Shown: positions 1 through 13,490, counted from the stretch's first letter. The stretch is 23,011 bases of DNA from Hypsibius dujardini (GCA_001579985.1 LRSR01012020.1:1-23011); one strand, 5' to 3'. The notes: generated by a model not told the origin, from the sequence alone. A program made the numbers and translations.

Positions 1-574
1 ATTCTCAAGAGGAGAATAATCATTCATCATTCCCGACCCTCTTGGGTTTTACCTGTTTATTTACAATTCAACCTCTCACTCACAATCAGTACTCATTCTG
101 TTTAGAAGTTCATTAAAAAAAAACGGACAAATGATTTAAAATTTAAAAAAAACCGGAATCCATTCGACCGAATCAACAATTGTGGAAGCAGTAGGTGCAA
201 CGCCTACGCATAGTAGACCTTAGGAAAGTTATCCTACCCTTTTGCCACCCTATCGTCTCTGGGGTACACAGCCTGTGTAGTTGGCGTAGATCCTACGGCT
301 TGAAGGAGCTACCTACAGTAACTTTATGCCGAATCGGTATTTGAGCCAATCATGCATGGGAGCATGCTCCGTCGCTTTTCTTCATCCACTTTCCTCCAGA
401 CAACATCCCGAGAGGAACGCCATGTTGTCGACCCTTGCTGGTCAAGATCTACCATCACACGGGGTCCCATTTTTAATTTTCCAGTCATTATTATTTTAAT
501 TTTGGATTATATACCATACACGTTAGACAAACGGACCTAATCCATTTGGTAGTATTGTGATGCCGTGGTCGCAA
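1..574. other. upstream flank, no gene recognised
   Basis: The stretch is AT-rich with no recognisable coding exon. A + strand frame of 62 codons at 352-540 has no domain-like composition and was not accepted. Between 190 and 330 several CCTAC/GTAGG words recur in both orientations and could form imperfect hairpins, but no regular repeat unit stands out. It may hold the promoter, or the tail of an unseen upstream gene. Confidence 0.5.
508..513 (+). promoter_or_regulatory. possible TATA box
   Basis: A TATATA hexamer lies in an AT-rich stretch about 300 bp before the start codon. It would suit transcription beginning near 535-540, just before the possible 5'UTR intron donor at 575. It rests on composition and position only. 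TATA-like hexamers are common in AT-rich DNA, so this is weak. Confidence 0.5.
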
Positions 575-670
575 GGTAATAGTATGCAAACAAGGATCTG
601 CCAAACACTGTGAACTGACCTACTTTTTTCCCACACAGGAATGTCACATTGCTCTGATCATTTTTTTCAG
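575..670 (+). other. KMT2C/D (trr): possible 5'UTR intron (96 nt)
   Basis: AAG|GTAATA at 575 is a good donor. A run of seven T followed by CAG ending at 670 is a good acceptor. The 96-nt length matches the shortest introns of this gene. Joining the two sides gives no open frame into the main ORF, so the segment would be untranslated. Only transcript data could confirm it. Confidence 0.5.
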
Positions 671-740
671 GCTAAAAACATCGTGGAATTATAAGTTATT
701 ATTTTCGGACGTAGAGTGACGCGGCGGCTGGTGTTTACCG

Positions 741-767
741 ATGGCGGGAACGGCTTTACTGCGGTAG
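741..767 (+). promoter_or_regulatory. upstream ORF 1 (8 codons)
   Basis: ATG at 741 runs eight codons (MAGTALLR) to TAG at 765-767, 43 nt before the main start codon. It has G at +4 but C at -3, so it is a moderate start. If it is in the mature 5'UTR it could dampen translation of the methyltransferase. Confidence 0.5.
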
Positions 768-779
768 ATTAATTCGTGT

Positions 780-800
780 ATGTACTTTCCATCCGAGTGA
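780..800 (+). promoter_or_regulatory. upstream ORF 2 (6 codons) and in-frame stop before the main ATG
   Basis: ATG at 780 encodes MYFPSE and stops at TGA 798-800, in the same frame as ATG 810 and only nine nt before it. Its context is weak (T at -3). The stop shows that the main frame cannot extend further upstream without another splice, which supports 810 as the first usable start. Confidence 0.5.
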
Positions 801-809
801 GGGTACACA

Positions 810-1571
810 ATGGAGGGTGGTATCAACACCACCGCCTCCGTGAGTTACTCCTGCGAAGGCCAGGACACAAAATTCATCCTGCGGCCGATCAGCAGCACCA
901 CGGGAGAGCCGCTGCTGCATGGACAGTCGAAACCGGCGGCCGCGGTGTCGCCGGAATTTCCCCCGTCATTGCCGAGGATATCGCAGCAAAGTCGTCCTAC
1001 CATCACCGCCAGCAGCAGCGCTGCATCATCCTCCGCGTCCGATGCCGCGACCGATTCCAGTTCTCCTGCCAGCAGTCTTTCCCTCTCCGACCCGGGTGTG
1101 GGCCAGCAACACCACCTAAACCAATCGAGGGGACCGGGAGGGAGTTTTTTGCATCCTCCGCGAATTGTTCTAGCAACACCGATGCGGACTGTCACGCCTT
1201 CCGTGCAGGGTACTGCTGCTACTGCGGCTGCTGCACCAGCGGGACGATCTCTTGTTGCCACCCGATCGACCAAAGCCAAAGCTGGTGGTGGTGCACCCGG
1301 TCAATCGAACACTCTGCTGGGGAAAGTGGGAAAAAATGCGGCAGCGTTGCCGTCGTCGTCGGCGGCCTCTGCGCTGACTGTACTTCCAATTCATCCCAAA
1401 CGGATCATCATCAAGACACGCCGCGAAATCCTGGTGGAGGAGGAGACCGACGCGGACAGCGGCTCAATCAGTCCTAGTCAGGGCGAGACGTCTTCCATGT
1501 CGGAGCTGTCGGAGCTCGGGGGCGGGGAGCAGCGGAGCGGTCGGATACTGCTGCAGCCGGAACCGCCAAAG
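810..1571 (+). CDS. KMT2C/D (trr): KMT2C/D exon 1: low-complexity N-terminus
   Basis: Residues 1-254. ATG 810 has A at -3 and G at +4, a strong context, with an in-frame stop just upstream. The protein is Ser/Ala/Thr-rich without a recognised domain; it ends in an acidic Ser/Glu-rich stretch. The donor AAAG|GTAATG is phase 0 and joins directly to the ePHD1 exon. Another frame (776-1477) is also open here because of the GC-rich triplet composition, but it does not splice to ePHD1. Confidence 0.5.
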
Positions 1572-4500
1572 GTAATGAATAGTGTTTGAATAAATTTCTG
1601 CATTTCAGAGATTCTGAGACATATGCATGTCTAAACGGATAAATGGATACACATATTTTGTGGCAGGAATGTTGTGCGCTGTGTCAGCTGTGCGAGACGA
1701 CGCGCTTCGGCCAGGGTCCGATGGTCCACTTCCCTATGCCAGCGACGCCGCCGCTTCCCCCAGCCTTGGAAATTCCCAATCACCTGCGTGAGAAGCAACA
1801 GTACGACGACCTTCGTGGGGTCGGTCATGAGCAGCGGAAACCGCTTCAGGTAATAAGACGGGGAGGGGGAATTTTGACGTTTTCTGTTAGATAAATGTGG
1901 CCACCATGCGCGCGGTGCGATAGCGCAACCACTACTGAACCGGCCCATGCCGCACTGTTCTGACTGCGAAATTATCGCTTTCGTTTGCGAGAAGAAAGAT
2001 AAGGATGTATATTCAGAGTGCGCCCTTAGCCCCAGTTTTGCGAATTTCCAAACTTTATGGGCCTTGCCACACTCCGTTTCGACCTCATTCCTTGGGTGTG
2101 TTGGCGGATGCTGCCACTATAGTTGCTATATGGTTACCTTCCGGTAGCTACGCGGTTTCTGGTCAATATCCCGGTTTTCATCTGTTTCAGAACGTCCTCA
2201 ATAAGGATTTCGCGATCCCGGTACACGAAAACTGCTTGAAATGGTCATCCGGTGTCGTCAAGGACCAGGCCGGCACCTACACCAACGTGGTTGCTCTGGT
2301 CGCCAATGCCCTTCTCGAGGTACAGTTATATTGAAATTCACGTTTTTCATTCTAAAATATGCAGCCATTTAGATCTCGTCAAATAGTAAGGGGTGTATTG
2401 TACTGGTACTGTCTGTCGCCGAGGTTTTTGATAACCGTCAACCCTTTTCAGACATGCTCGTTTTGCGGCCGCTTCGGAGCGTCCATCCGCTGCTCCCATC
2501 CCCAGTGCGCCTGCATCGTTCACCTGCCCTGTGCTGCGTCCGCAGACTGCTACCTCAGCCCGGACAAGCTTCAAATCCTCTGCCCGCAACACCATACCGC
2601 CCTGGGCACGGAGGTGACCTGTACGGTGGGGGATCTCTGCGGCATATGCGGCACCCTAACCGCCGAGGGCGTGCCCAATGCCACAGTCAAGGACATGCTG
2701 TGCTGCTTCACCTGCGGTCGGCATGCCCATCTGGGGTGTATGGGAGGAACGACTGGTAGCGGTGGTGACGGTGAACCGCTCCGGAAGACCGGCTGGCAGT
2801 GCCAGGAATGTAAATCCTGCACGGTCTGCAAACGCCGGGAAAAGAGCGATAAGGTGGTGTGCTGCTGTGATTGCGGGAGAGATTACCATCTGCAGTGCGT
2901 TAGTCCACCCCTTGGCGGCCTACCAAAGTCTTTGTGGAAATGTGAGTAGTGCCCTGGCGCTGGCGTGGTGATGGTGTTTCTGCCTTTGTGTACAAGTACT
3001 TGTCTGTGTCTTTGGAAATAGGTTTTTTTTCCCTCTGCGGCTTCTCTATATACGTGTTGTGTTGATGGTTTCCGTTTGTTTTGCCCCTACAGGTCCGAGA
3101 TGTCGTATGTGCGGTCACTGTGGGAAACGCACAGGTGGGTTGGACCGACCGTCAAATTACTTGGCACATCCTACCGAGTTCTATTCAGAGCATTCATGAC
3201 GTTCGGTCGTTTTGTGTGTATTTCTTCAGCCGGCGGTGGTCCATCATGCAAATGGCATCAGGTCTACTCGCTGTGTGATTCCTGCTACCAACAAAAGACA
3301 AAAGGCTCGGTGTGTGTAATATGTCAGAAAGCCTACCGGTTTACCGAACAACGGGACATGCTGAAATGTGCCAAGTAAGTGTATGCTGCCTTGATTGATT
3401 GATTGATTGATTTCGCCCTTTGGTCTCTTTTGTTATACATTTTACCACTATCTATGCATGTAGAATTATTATTGGCATTATCTGTTTCAGATGCTCCAGT
3501 TATAGCCATAAACACTGCGATCCGACTGGGCGACTGAGCAGCTACGAATGCCAACGATGCCTGAATGGGCAGCAAAGCGGAGAATCTGGTAAGTCATCCC
3601 GCGGGCTCTTTTTTCTCATTATCTAAATTGCTGGCAATCTCAGCGTGTGAAATTATGCAATTTTCACAATCGCTTCTCTCAAATTATAAAACAAAGGTGT
3701 TTAGGTTTGAATGAAAGCTTGGTTTTATAATCAGTTGTCTGATTCGCTGAAATTATCCGTCGTAATTTGCCGGACCTCACCGATATGACACGTTGCGCGG
3801 TAGAGAGATTTTATGCGAGTTGAATGTTCGGGGATCGGTACACTGTAATTATAGAGTGTCAGGCCGCAGTACTCTTTTGACCGCCGGAGGGTTGAAGTAG
3901 TCAATCATTTCGAGAGATTTCACCCGCCCGCCACCCTGTGTGTTTTTTCGGGGTGAAAAGCTGCGAATCTGCCGTCGTCTTGGTGTGGTGGTGCTGGAAA
4001 GATTAGTCATTGCGATTTGAAAGTGCCAGTCTGTGGTGGCATTGCTCTGTTAGTTGCCGCTTTTCAGAATTGCATCCGAAAAGTCTGTAGAATCACACTA
4101 AAAAAGTAGCAGAAATCTCCGATTGGTTGTGAGTTGAAAAATGGGCAGGGCCAATCAGCTGTTGCAGGCGTGGTTATCGCTAAACTTTTCAATGGAAGAC
4201 CGACAAATAACAGAGCACCATCAATGATTCAGAGGAGACCGCCTAAAGGGGACATTTCCACCGTTAAAACGCTTTACTTAATTTCCAAGATTTATTCTCG
4301 TTTTCTGAAAATTTTTACTTTTTCTTAATGTCGTAACAATAATTTTTCTCTTGAATCATCCTTTTTTTATGTTATTGACTGAAGAATGAGCGAAACAGAT
4401 GATGAATGCTCAAATCGACCACTTGGTAATCATTAGGCAGCCTCCCTGATACACCTCGTGTTTTCACAGAATTGAAGTGTAAAATTTTGCGCTGTGAGGG

Positions 4501-7500
4501 AACCGAAGCACACACACATACACACACATACACGGTGTGGGGTTTCGTTTTTCCCGTTTTTCCTCTAAATTCTCTTACAATGATGCCAGTCTTCTATTTT
4601 ACGTAAGAACCCACCTCCATCATCCCAAAAAAGCAGTATGTAATCGCCAGCGGTGCTTCTTTCCATCCCACTCCATAAACCATGGCCACGGCTGCAGCAG
4701 GTCCGCCAACGAGATTACGTATGTGTTTATTTCTCCGCTGTGTGTAGTTTGTTTTCATGTCTAGCGTGGCCTGGACGGCTAATTTCGGTTCCCTTTCCCC
4801 CCGCTGCCCGGCGGAAGATGCTTGATTGACGTTAGAGCCTTTTAAAATTCGAATTAAATCCAGCATATGAACTCGATTGATTGATTGACTTGATTGTGCT
4901 TCCATTGCGTTAACCGTTGTTTTTGAGTTTTGGATGTGTTTGGTTGATGCTTCGTTTCTGACATTGCTTTCCTTAATGAGTGGTTGCCAAATTCATTCAA
5001 TCACCGGAGTGGAGTTTTGATTTCCGATTGTTTTTTCAGTGGGAAGAATTGGTTGATTTGCTTGTGTGGCGACTGTGTCGCTTGATTGATCAATTGACTG
5101 CGTCGAGGAGTTTGAAACGTTCCTCCTGATGATGACGTTGAAATCTTCTGATTCTCGTCATTAACTCGACTTGTTCTTCTTTTACTTTAGTGTGCCTGTT
5201 TTCGCGGATTTTATCTGACTGCTTATGTCGAAGATTTCATTTTATATTTTAAGATGTTTTGCCGCTGGGTGCGTTGGCGTTTCGAAAGATCGTGCCTTAA
5301 TATTTCTCCAAGATTTAGAAGTATTTCCAATTTGACTTATTCGTTCATACGTCAGGTTGGAGGATGGAGTATTTAAGTTTAATCTTGAAAGACATCAAGT
5401 TTCTACTTTCTTTTAGAATCTCCTGTTATAGTGGAATTTTATCGCTCCTGACACATACTTGGTTTCGTAAATATGACATGTGGCGCTCTCCTTTAATGGA
5501 AATGACCGTCAACGCTTTTCGCCTGTGAAATTATTGTGATGAAATCGTTGTTTATTCTCCGTTTCAAGGTTTCTCGAGCTTGGCTCAAGATTCACCGGTG
5601 CTGATCTCCACCAGCCAAATGAACAGTCCTAGCACCTCCTCCATCTTCTCCAGCTCCCTAGACGACAGTTCCGTCACTGAACAAGGCGGCTCGGAAATTT
5701 CCGTCAACGTGCTGGAGGGCGGCGGCGGCGGCGGTGGAAAGTTCGGAACGAGAGGAAAGCGCCGTCTTCCCAGTCAGTCACCGTCCTCGGCGACCGGTCG
5801 AACGGGCAAGAAGCGCCAACGCACCGCGACCCCCACCTTTTCGCCGTCACAACAGTCCGGCCGGAAGAAGGGCAAAGGGAAAAGTTTGCCCCTCCGCATT
5901 CCGGCGGGGAAGGGTAAGGGCAAGGCGATTGCTGTCGCGGGAGTCAACGGAAGCGGCGGCCCGGAAGAGGAGAACGATGATGACGATTTGGTTCATACTT
6001 CCACGGTGGTGCTCTTCAAAAATACCGATGATATCCTGCAGGTTGGTAGAGATCCATTAAATGTTTGTGTTGCGAACGATTCGAAATGGATCTGCAAGAT
6101 CTAGTTTATTCGGTTTCGTTTGATTTCTTGATTGGATGAGTTGCTTTCCTCTTTTTGATTGTTTGATTTGCTTGATGGGAAGTTTGATTGAGTGATTGAA
6201 TCGAAATTATCGGGATGGAAGAGTTTTGTCAAAAGAGAGATTATTTTTCTAGGTTCAGGACATCTGTGTGAGTTGCGGTAGCATCGGTGTGGGCGACGAG
6301 GGCAAACTGATTGGGTGTGCCCAGTGCGGCCAATGCTATCATCCCTACTGTGCCGGTGTGAAGCTCAATTCCGTCATCCTCACCAAGGGCTGGCGTTGTC
6401 TGGAGTGTACGGTGTGTGAGGGCTGCGGCAAGCCCCATGACGAGGCCCGTCTGATCCTATGTGATGAGTGCGACATTTCCTTCCACATTTATTGCCTTGA
6501 TCCACCCCTCGACCAAGTGCCAACAGTAAGACACGTCTGCAACACTCCCCCGATGGGCACTACTAACGGTGGCAAAAAGCAAACCAAGAAAACAATTTCA
6601 AGCTTAGGTTGATCTATAACTTTTGAAACTAATTAATTAATTTGTTTTGTTCTCTATTTTTATAAATTAGACTAAAATTTAGTTGCTTAATATTTGAAGA
6701 TGAAAAGTTATAATTTGTACTGTAACTAAACCGAAACGCTTTGTAAAATAATTAGAAGTTATGCCTCATTTAAACTGAATCTATAGTAATTAATTTCTTA
6801 ATTCAAGTTTTTTGTTTCTTAAAAAATAGAACTTAAACTCGTTAAATGTTTGAAAACAATAATTTTGGACTATAACTGAAACCAAACGCTTAAGGACGAG
6901 GACGTCTAAACCGGAAATCGTTGATAATTTTAGTTTTTGGCCCCCCTTTGGATACATTATCTGCTCGAACAAGTGTAATAACGCTGCCTTTTGAACGACT
7001 AGGGTACATGGAAGTGCAAGTGGTGCGTCTGCTGTCAGTACTGCGGCTCCACCAGTCCCGGTCACGGCACCAGCTCCTGGCAGAACAACTACTCCACCTG
7101 CACGCCCTGTGCGTCGCTCCAAAAGTGTCCCGCCTGTGAGAAGGACTACGTCGAGCAGGAGCGCATCATCCAGTGCCTGCAGTGTGACCGTTGGCTCCAC
7201 GCCTCCTGCGACTCCATCATGGATGACGACGACGTGGAGGCCGCCATCAGCATTGGCTACGTCTGCCCGTTCTGCCGGCCGGACAGTCACGCACCGCTCC
7301 ATCTGCAGCACGTGTTTGAGGATGAGGATTCTTCGTCCCTGCCCGTGGAACTGCCTGAGAAGAAGCATGTGTTGCCGCACAAGTTTGACGGGATGATGTT
7401 GTCGGACAGCGGATTGAAGCACATCAAGCAGCTCAGCTTTGACCATGCCAAACCGAAGACGTCCAAGAAGAAGCAGGCGGCCAAGTCGGTGTCGGAGAGC

Positions 7501-10500
7501 TCGGCAGCGACCGGCGGCAACACTGACGGTGAGATATCCATGTCACAGGAGTTGTCGAATATGCTGGATGAAACGTCCATCGATGACAATAAGAAGAAGC
7601 AGCAGCAGCAACAACAGCGGGTACGGAAACCACAGCGATTCGGAGTGGGTGGCTTCCTGCCGCGTGGCCCCAAACCGAAAGCTGAGCGGGATCGGGAGAA
7701 TTTGGAGGCCCTGCAGATGGATATGTCGTTGGAAAGTCATACTGCTTCGGTAAGCTTTCGCCGTTTGCTTTCTCATTAAATATAGATACAATATGCAGTT
7801 TTACAAGCCGAATGTGTTAAAAAATTCTTTGCCAAGTTCATATAATGAGATGGGAAGTGATCACACACCTGAGGAATGAGGTCCGAAAACTGAAATCTTG
7901 TCCATTGTTCATCTTGATTTTTCCTGCACAGGGCACACTAAGCCCGACGGACAGCACAAGTCTCACCGAGCTGGCAAGTCTCGACCACGCCAGGCAGTCC
8001 AGCAGTACCAACAAATGGAAGAAGAAGAAACAGACACCAAAGCGGAAGAGCACAATCAAGGATTCGTATCCGGATTACCTCCAGGATGCCTTTTTTGGCC
8101 GCGAAATGCTGGAGGACGGCACCGAGCGGGAACCGGAAGTCGTCAAAGAGACCCTTTCATTGAATGTAAATATTGAGCAGCCGCCGGAAATTGTCAAAGC
8201 CTCCACGAAAAATCAACACCCCGGACGGAATTCTTCCGACGCGAAGCACGACATCAAGTTGGACATTGCGTCCCCGCCGGGTCAATCAAAAGCGGAAAAG
8301 TTGACGCCCCTGACGTCGATCGACGTATCCATGGGCGATGACGACGACGACTTTGCCGCGTTCGGCGACAGTGATGGGGCATTGGAGTTCCTGACCAATG
8401 ACCTGCCAGAAGATGAACTGCTGGGTATGTTTTTGGACGCCGCGGAGCAGGATGACGATGTATCTGTCCCGGAAGAGGAGCCGAACTTGAGTGTGCCGTC
8501 GTTGTCGTCACGGCAGCCGGTGGTGAAAGAAGCGGAGAATGACATTGGCGCAGACGCAATGTTCGCGCCGTTTATCGACTTGGAGACGGACTTGCCGCAG
8601 ATCACCAGTGAGGATGCCGAAGACGTATTCAACGATGTCTTTATGAACGACAGTCCCATGCTGCATGGTCGAAGTTTTTCCACTAGCGACACAGGCGGAT
8701 CGAATGGGGTGCTGATGAACGGGCCTCCTCCCCTGCGGACGTCGCTGTCGATGCCGTTGGCGTCGATATCGATGAATGACCATTCACAATCCACGATTTG
8801 GTCAGGTAATTTTGCAGACTTTTCACTACACTAGCAATGATTTTATTATTACATGGAGATGGCAAAATCTAAAATTACTCTACTTACTGTCAGTTTTTGA
8901 GTGAGCTGATAACGAATAATTACATGTAGTGAGTAATGAATTTCGCTTTTATTTTTAGTGAATATATAATGAATAATTAGTTCATAATGATTTTTAGTTT
9001 AGTTTTAGTGAACTGATAATGAACAATGAATGATAATGATAATGAATGCATGGTTGGAATTTATCGTATGGTGTTACAGGCCAATCGACGCAGTCCTTGA
9101 TGATGGACGACAACGGCGATAACATGGAGCCGTCCAACGTGCAGAAGACCATGGCCAAGTGGGAGCAGGATGAGCAGTTGGGCGACATGGCCACCGTCAC
9201 CGCTGTCCTGTATGCCAACCTCAAGCATTCCGATCTCATTCAAAAGTTTCCCGAATTCTCCGAGCGCTACAAGCAGATGCTGAAACTCTGGCGGAAAGTC
9301 TCCACGGAAGAACGGAAGCCCTACCTCATTCGTGCCCGGGAAAATCGGGCTTCCACCAAGGCGACCAGATCGCAAAAAATGAAGGAAGAAAAGCTGGAGA
9401 AGGGCAACGCCGGAATTGGGATGCAGCAGCAGCAACAACAGTCTGGGATGTCGGAGCGGCCGGGCAGTGTCAGCGTTTACGGGGTTCATGCCGGCGGCTA
9501 CGGAGCGCCCCCGCAGAGAAGCTTCTCCACCCAAGAGTCGATGGAGTCCTACTACACTAACTCCTCGCAGGAAGACTTTGTGGGGCAGCTTCAGAACCCT
9601 TCGACGCCGATGAGCCAGCCCTCGACGCCCGGCTCGTCTGCTAGTCACATTCACCACACCGGGCAATATCATGTAGGCTCACCCGGTCCGCCGTTTTCAC
9701 CGCCGATGGATCGGCCGCGTTCGGTCTTGCCGTCGCAGCATCATACCGGCGAAGCACAACAGCGACATGGTGTTCAGAGTCCGCATTCGTATCAGCAGGT
9801 ACGAGTTGTCTTTCGATTTAGAGTTTGCCGTGCAATCAAATGTCAAGTCGGGATTGGTTTTGATTGGATTTGCAAAACATTTAAACGGATTCACAATGTC
9901 TCCAAGGGATTTTCAATTTGATATATCCAACTTTTAATTTGAAAATTTCACAATGCATTTTTGAACAAACTTGCACATTTTTTAGTAAGTTAACTCCAAT
10001 GCAAATCAAATTCAGTTTGGCATTTCTAATCTTTGATGCCGTCTCCACTCTCCACACCAGGTTTTGCCGTTGCCTTACTGTTGTGTTTGTACTACTCGTC
10101 AGGTGCAGTCGCCGAGGACACCCTACCCGCCCTCCTCGCCCTATGATCCCTACGCCCATCCGCCGGCCTCCGTACCGGCCTCCTTCAACCGGCAGCTGTC
10201 GCAGGAGTTTGCCGACGAGCACGATCCCTACCTCCAGCAACCGGGCACACCGATGCCAGGTGGTCCACAGCGGTTCCCCACGTCCGCCGCTTCAGCCTAC
10301 CCTAATGGTGGTGGGGTGCAGTCACCACAAGGCGGCGCCGGCGGTCAGCCGTACTTTCCGCGGCAGCAGCTGCGCGACCTCCTCGCCCGACAGCAAGGCC
10401 AACGGCAGCGTCATATGCCACCGCAGGGCAGCGGTAATTGGCAGCAGCAGCCGCAGTATCCCTCGCAGCAGCAGCCAGGCCAGACCAACTTCCCGCCACC

Positions 10501-13490
10501 TCTCCAGGTGGAGCAGCAACAGCAGCACTATGCCGCGAGGGGACCCGTACCGCCGCCGCAGAATTTCGGTGGTCAGCAACAACAACTAGCACAACCGCCT
10601 CCACGCCAGGAGTTTCGCCAGCCGCAACCGCCGCAACCGCGGATGATGCAGCAGAATCCGAGAAACTTTCCGCCGCAGCAACAGGTAGAGAGTGATGAGG
10701 CATTGAAATGAAGAAGCAATGGCAAGTTTTAAAGTGGGACAGGCAAGGACAGCCGGTTCTGTAATGTTGCTGAAGAGATTATGCCGGCAGTTTCGTCCAT
10801 TGTTTTGAGTGTCTCTTACCAGATATTCAAAGCAAATTGCTTCTCAATCGCTTTTTAGTGTATTTTTTTGAAACTAACAAAAAAATCTTTGAAAAACTCA
10901 AAAAAACTGAGGCTAAAAATTTCGTAATAAAAAACTTTCATAAAAAGAAACACAGAAGGAAAACCGGTCGATTTTTATCATGAATTGAAGTTGTAAATTG
11001 TTGGTCATACAAACTGTCATTGTTCTGTTTATTAGTCGAATACAAGGTTGGTTAAATTGAGTTCCCTGTGTACTGTATGTAAACGATGAGGCGACCGGCA
11101 GACAAACAGCCGGTGGTAAAAGTTTACGAGCTTCTACCATCCACATGGGTACCTTCTACCTAACCTAACCGCTAATTGACCTATAACACAATCCAATCCA
11201 ACCCACGCAAACAAACAGCAATTATGCTGCATTGCGTACTAATGAGGTGGTTTGTTTTACAGGTTCAGCGTTACCAGATGGCCCCTCGGGTCCCGAACCA
11301 CGGGATGCAGCGGCCGATGCAGCCCGGCACACAGTACGTCGAAGGTCAGCTTCCCTACCCGGGAAACCCACAGCAGCAGCAACAGCAATGGCCAGCACAG
11401 CAATCGTCGCAGATGACTCCTGACCAGCAGCAACAACAACAGCCCCATTTCGTGCAGCAGCCAGTGCAGCAGCCACAGCAGATGCAACAACCGCATCCAC
11501 ACCCGCAGCAGTTTCCCGGTGAGGCTTTTGGTCACCCCGAATCCGGCGGCGTCCCGTTGCTGCACCGGCAAGACTACAACGGCAGCACCAACATGGACCC
11601 CAGCGGGCAGTACGCGAACTACCGCAGTCCGGTTGCACCGCAGCAGCAGCAGCACTTTGGTTCGCCCGGCTTTGGGCCGCAGAGTCCGGTGCATGTGCCG
11701 CGGAGTCCCGGACCGACCCGCCCGATGGCTCCGTGGGGCCCACAAACACCCTCTGCATCCTTGTCGCAGGGGCCATCAACCCAACGGCAGCAGATTTCTC
11801 CACCGCAGCCACCACGGGCGCAGTCGGTCGCGCCGCCTATGAAGATTCAGTCGCCGCCGCCGCCGCCAACGACATTGGGGTTGTCTAACGGGGTGGTGAT
11901 GCAGCAGCACCAGCAGCAGCACCAGGGACCGTTGCCCCAGCTGCCGCCGCATTCCGATGCCCTTGCCATCTTGCAACCGCCGCTGGAGGAGAATGAGTCG
12001 GAACCGAAAAACACTAAGGAATTCTTGGAGAAGAATCACTACTACTTCACTGCGCAGCAGACCACTTTGGAAACGGAAATTGCCAAGGTGAGACTCGGAT
12101 GACATGAGATTGATGTTAGTATGCGATAGCATCAGTGGTCAAAGGGGATGGGTGAAAGGACAGAAGTCGAGGTTGTATGGGTTGGACTATTTAAGAGTTG
12201 GCATTTACTTGCATGTACCAATATTTTGTCGTAGGTCCGCAAAACGAGAAAATCGTTGGCTGCAAAGCAGCGGCAACTCAAGAAAAACGGCAACGACCTC
12301 TCACCGGAGGAGATCATCCAGCTGGAACGGTTAACCCAGTCAGTGGCCACCATCCAGAAAGAGCTGGAGCGCGTACGGAAGAACAACAAGGCCCACAATG
12401 CGGAGATTGCGGAGTTCGAAGCGAAGAACCCGGGCGTGCATGTGATTCCTCCGGCAGCCCTGCCCCCGGTTGATGCGGTGGGTAATATTCGACCGCCGTT
12501 GTTGAACGGCCCATCCTCCATGCCAACGCTGATGAATGGCCCATCATCAATGCCGCCGCAACAGCAGCAGATGATGGTGGGCCCGGGAATGTCCGCACCG
12601 CTGGGAATGCCCTCACCGGGAGGCCAGCAGATTCGGCCACCCGGCATGCATTCTCCCATGGGAATGCATTCGCAGTTTCCGCAAAGGATGATGTCCCCCG
12701 GTCGCGAGGATCAGTACAGTATGGTAAGGCGTTTGCACTCGTTCGGCGTTATCTGATCCTTCTAATTAAACGCAGATTTATGTCTCTTCTAAAGTCAAGT
12801 TTAAGAAACCTTATTAAGTAGCAACCTGCGTACAGCTGGCGGAGCAACTTGCTACCGTTCGCCAGTCGTTGATTGATTTGGTGTAGTGTGGGTAAAGCTT
12901 GATTGATTTGGTGCCACAAGATACGCGTAACATTGCCAGGTTGGCGAGTGAACGATCAATTGATTGGTTGATTGACTAACGTGAACACTGATAGGCGAGA
13001 GGTTGATTGATTGATCATTCAAAATATCGCACTTGATTAGCCATTGTATCAGTCAATCAATCGCCAGTACGACTTCTGATAGCAGAAAGCAAATGCTCTA
13101 ACGATTTTTTTCATATGCGTCCTTCAAAGACAGTTCTGAAATTTGAGTAATCGGGGGATTGAGACTTTTTCTTTTTTTTTGAGTTCGTACAGCTAAAATA
13201 TTGCTCGAGAATGGAATAAATTAGCCGATTTATTTGTTTAGTTTGATAGATTCAACAAAGATGCGAATCTAATTGTGCGATCGAATTTTAAGATTTGAAG
13301 CAGCAATAAAGTTAAGTAATTTATTTTTCTTCAATATTTTCTGCAATTTCTAGCCTAATTTAACTGGCGGTATCCAGTATTCTGACCAACAACAAATGCT
13401 GGCCGACCGCATGGTGTCCTCCCCACCCCGTCCGCAGCAAGGCCATCCCCGTTTTCCTCTCCAGCAGCAGCAGCAACAGCAACAGCAGCA

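Noticed and set aside
190-330. possible tRNA or structured RNA in the CCTAC/GTAGG-rich stretch
   Set aside because: No tRNA A- and B-box pattern or acceptor stem could be laid out; the complementary words are short and irregular.
776-1477. 233-codon + strand frame overlapping exon 1
   Set aside because: It is a shifted reading of the GC-rich exon 1. Only the frame from ATG 810 splices in phase to the ePHD1 exon, and the other product has no domain.
4134-4328. possible hidden exon in intron 7
   Set aside because: No Cys/His motif, no similarity to MLL3/4 linkers, and inclusion is not needed to keep the frame.
6790-7446. 218-codon minus-strand frame
   Set aside because: It lies antisense to the PHD7 exon and runs into AT-rich intron 9. 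Long antisense frames are expected opposite GC-rich coding exons.
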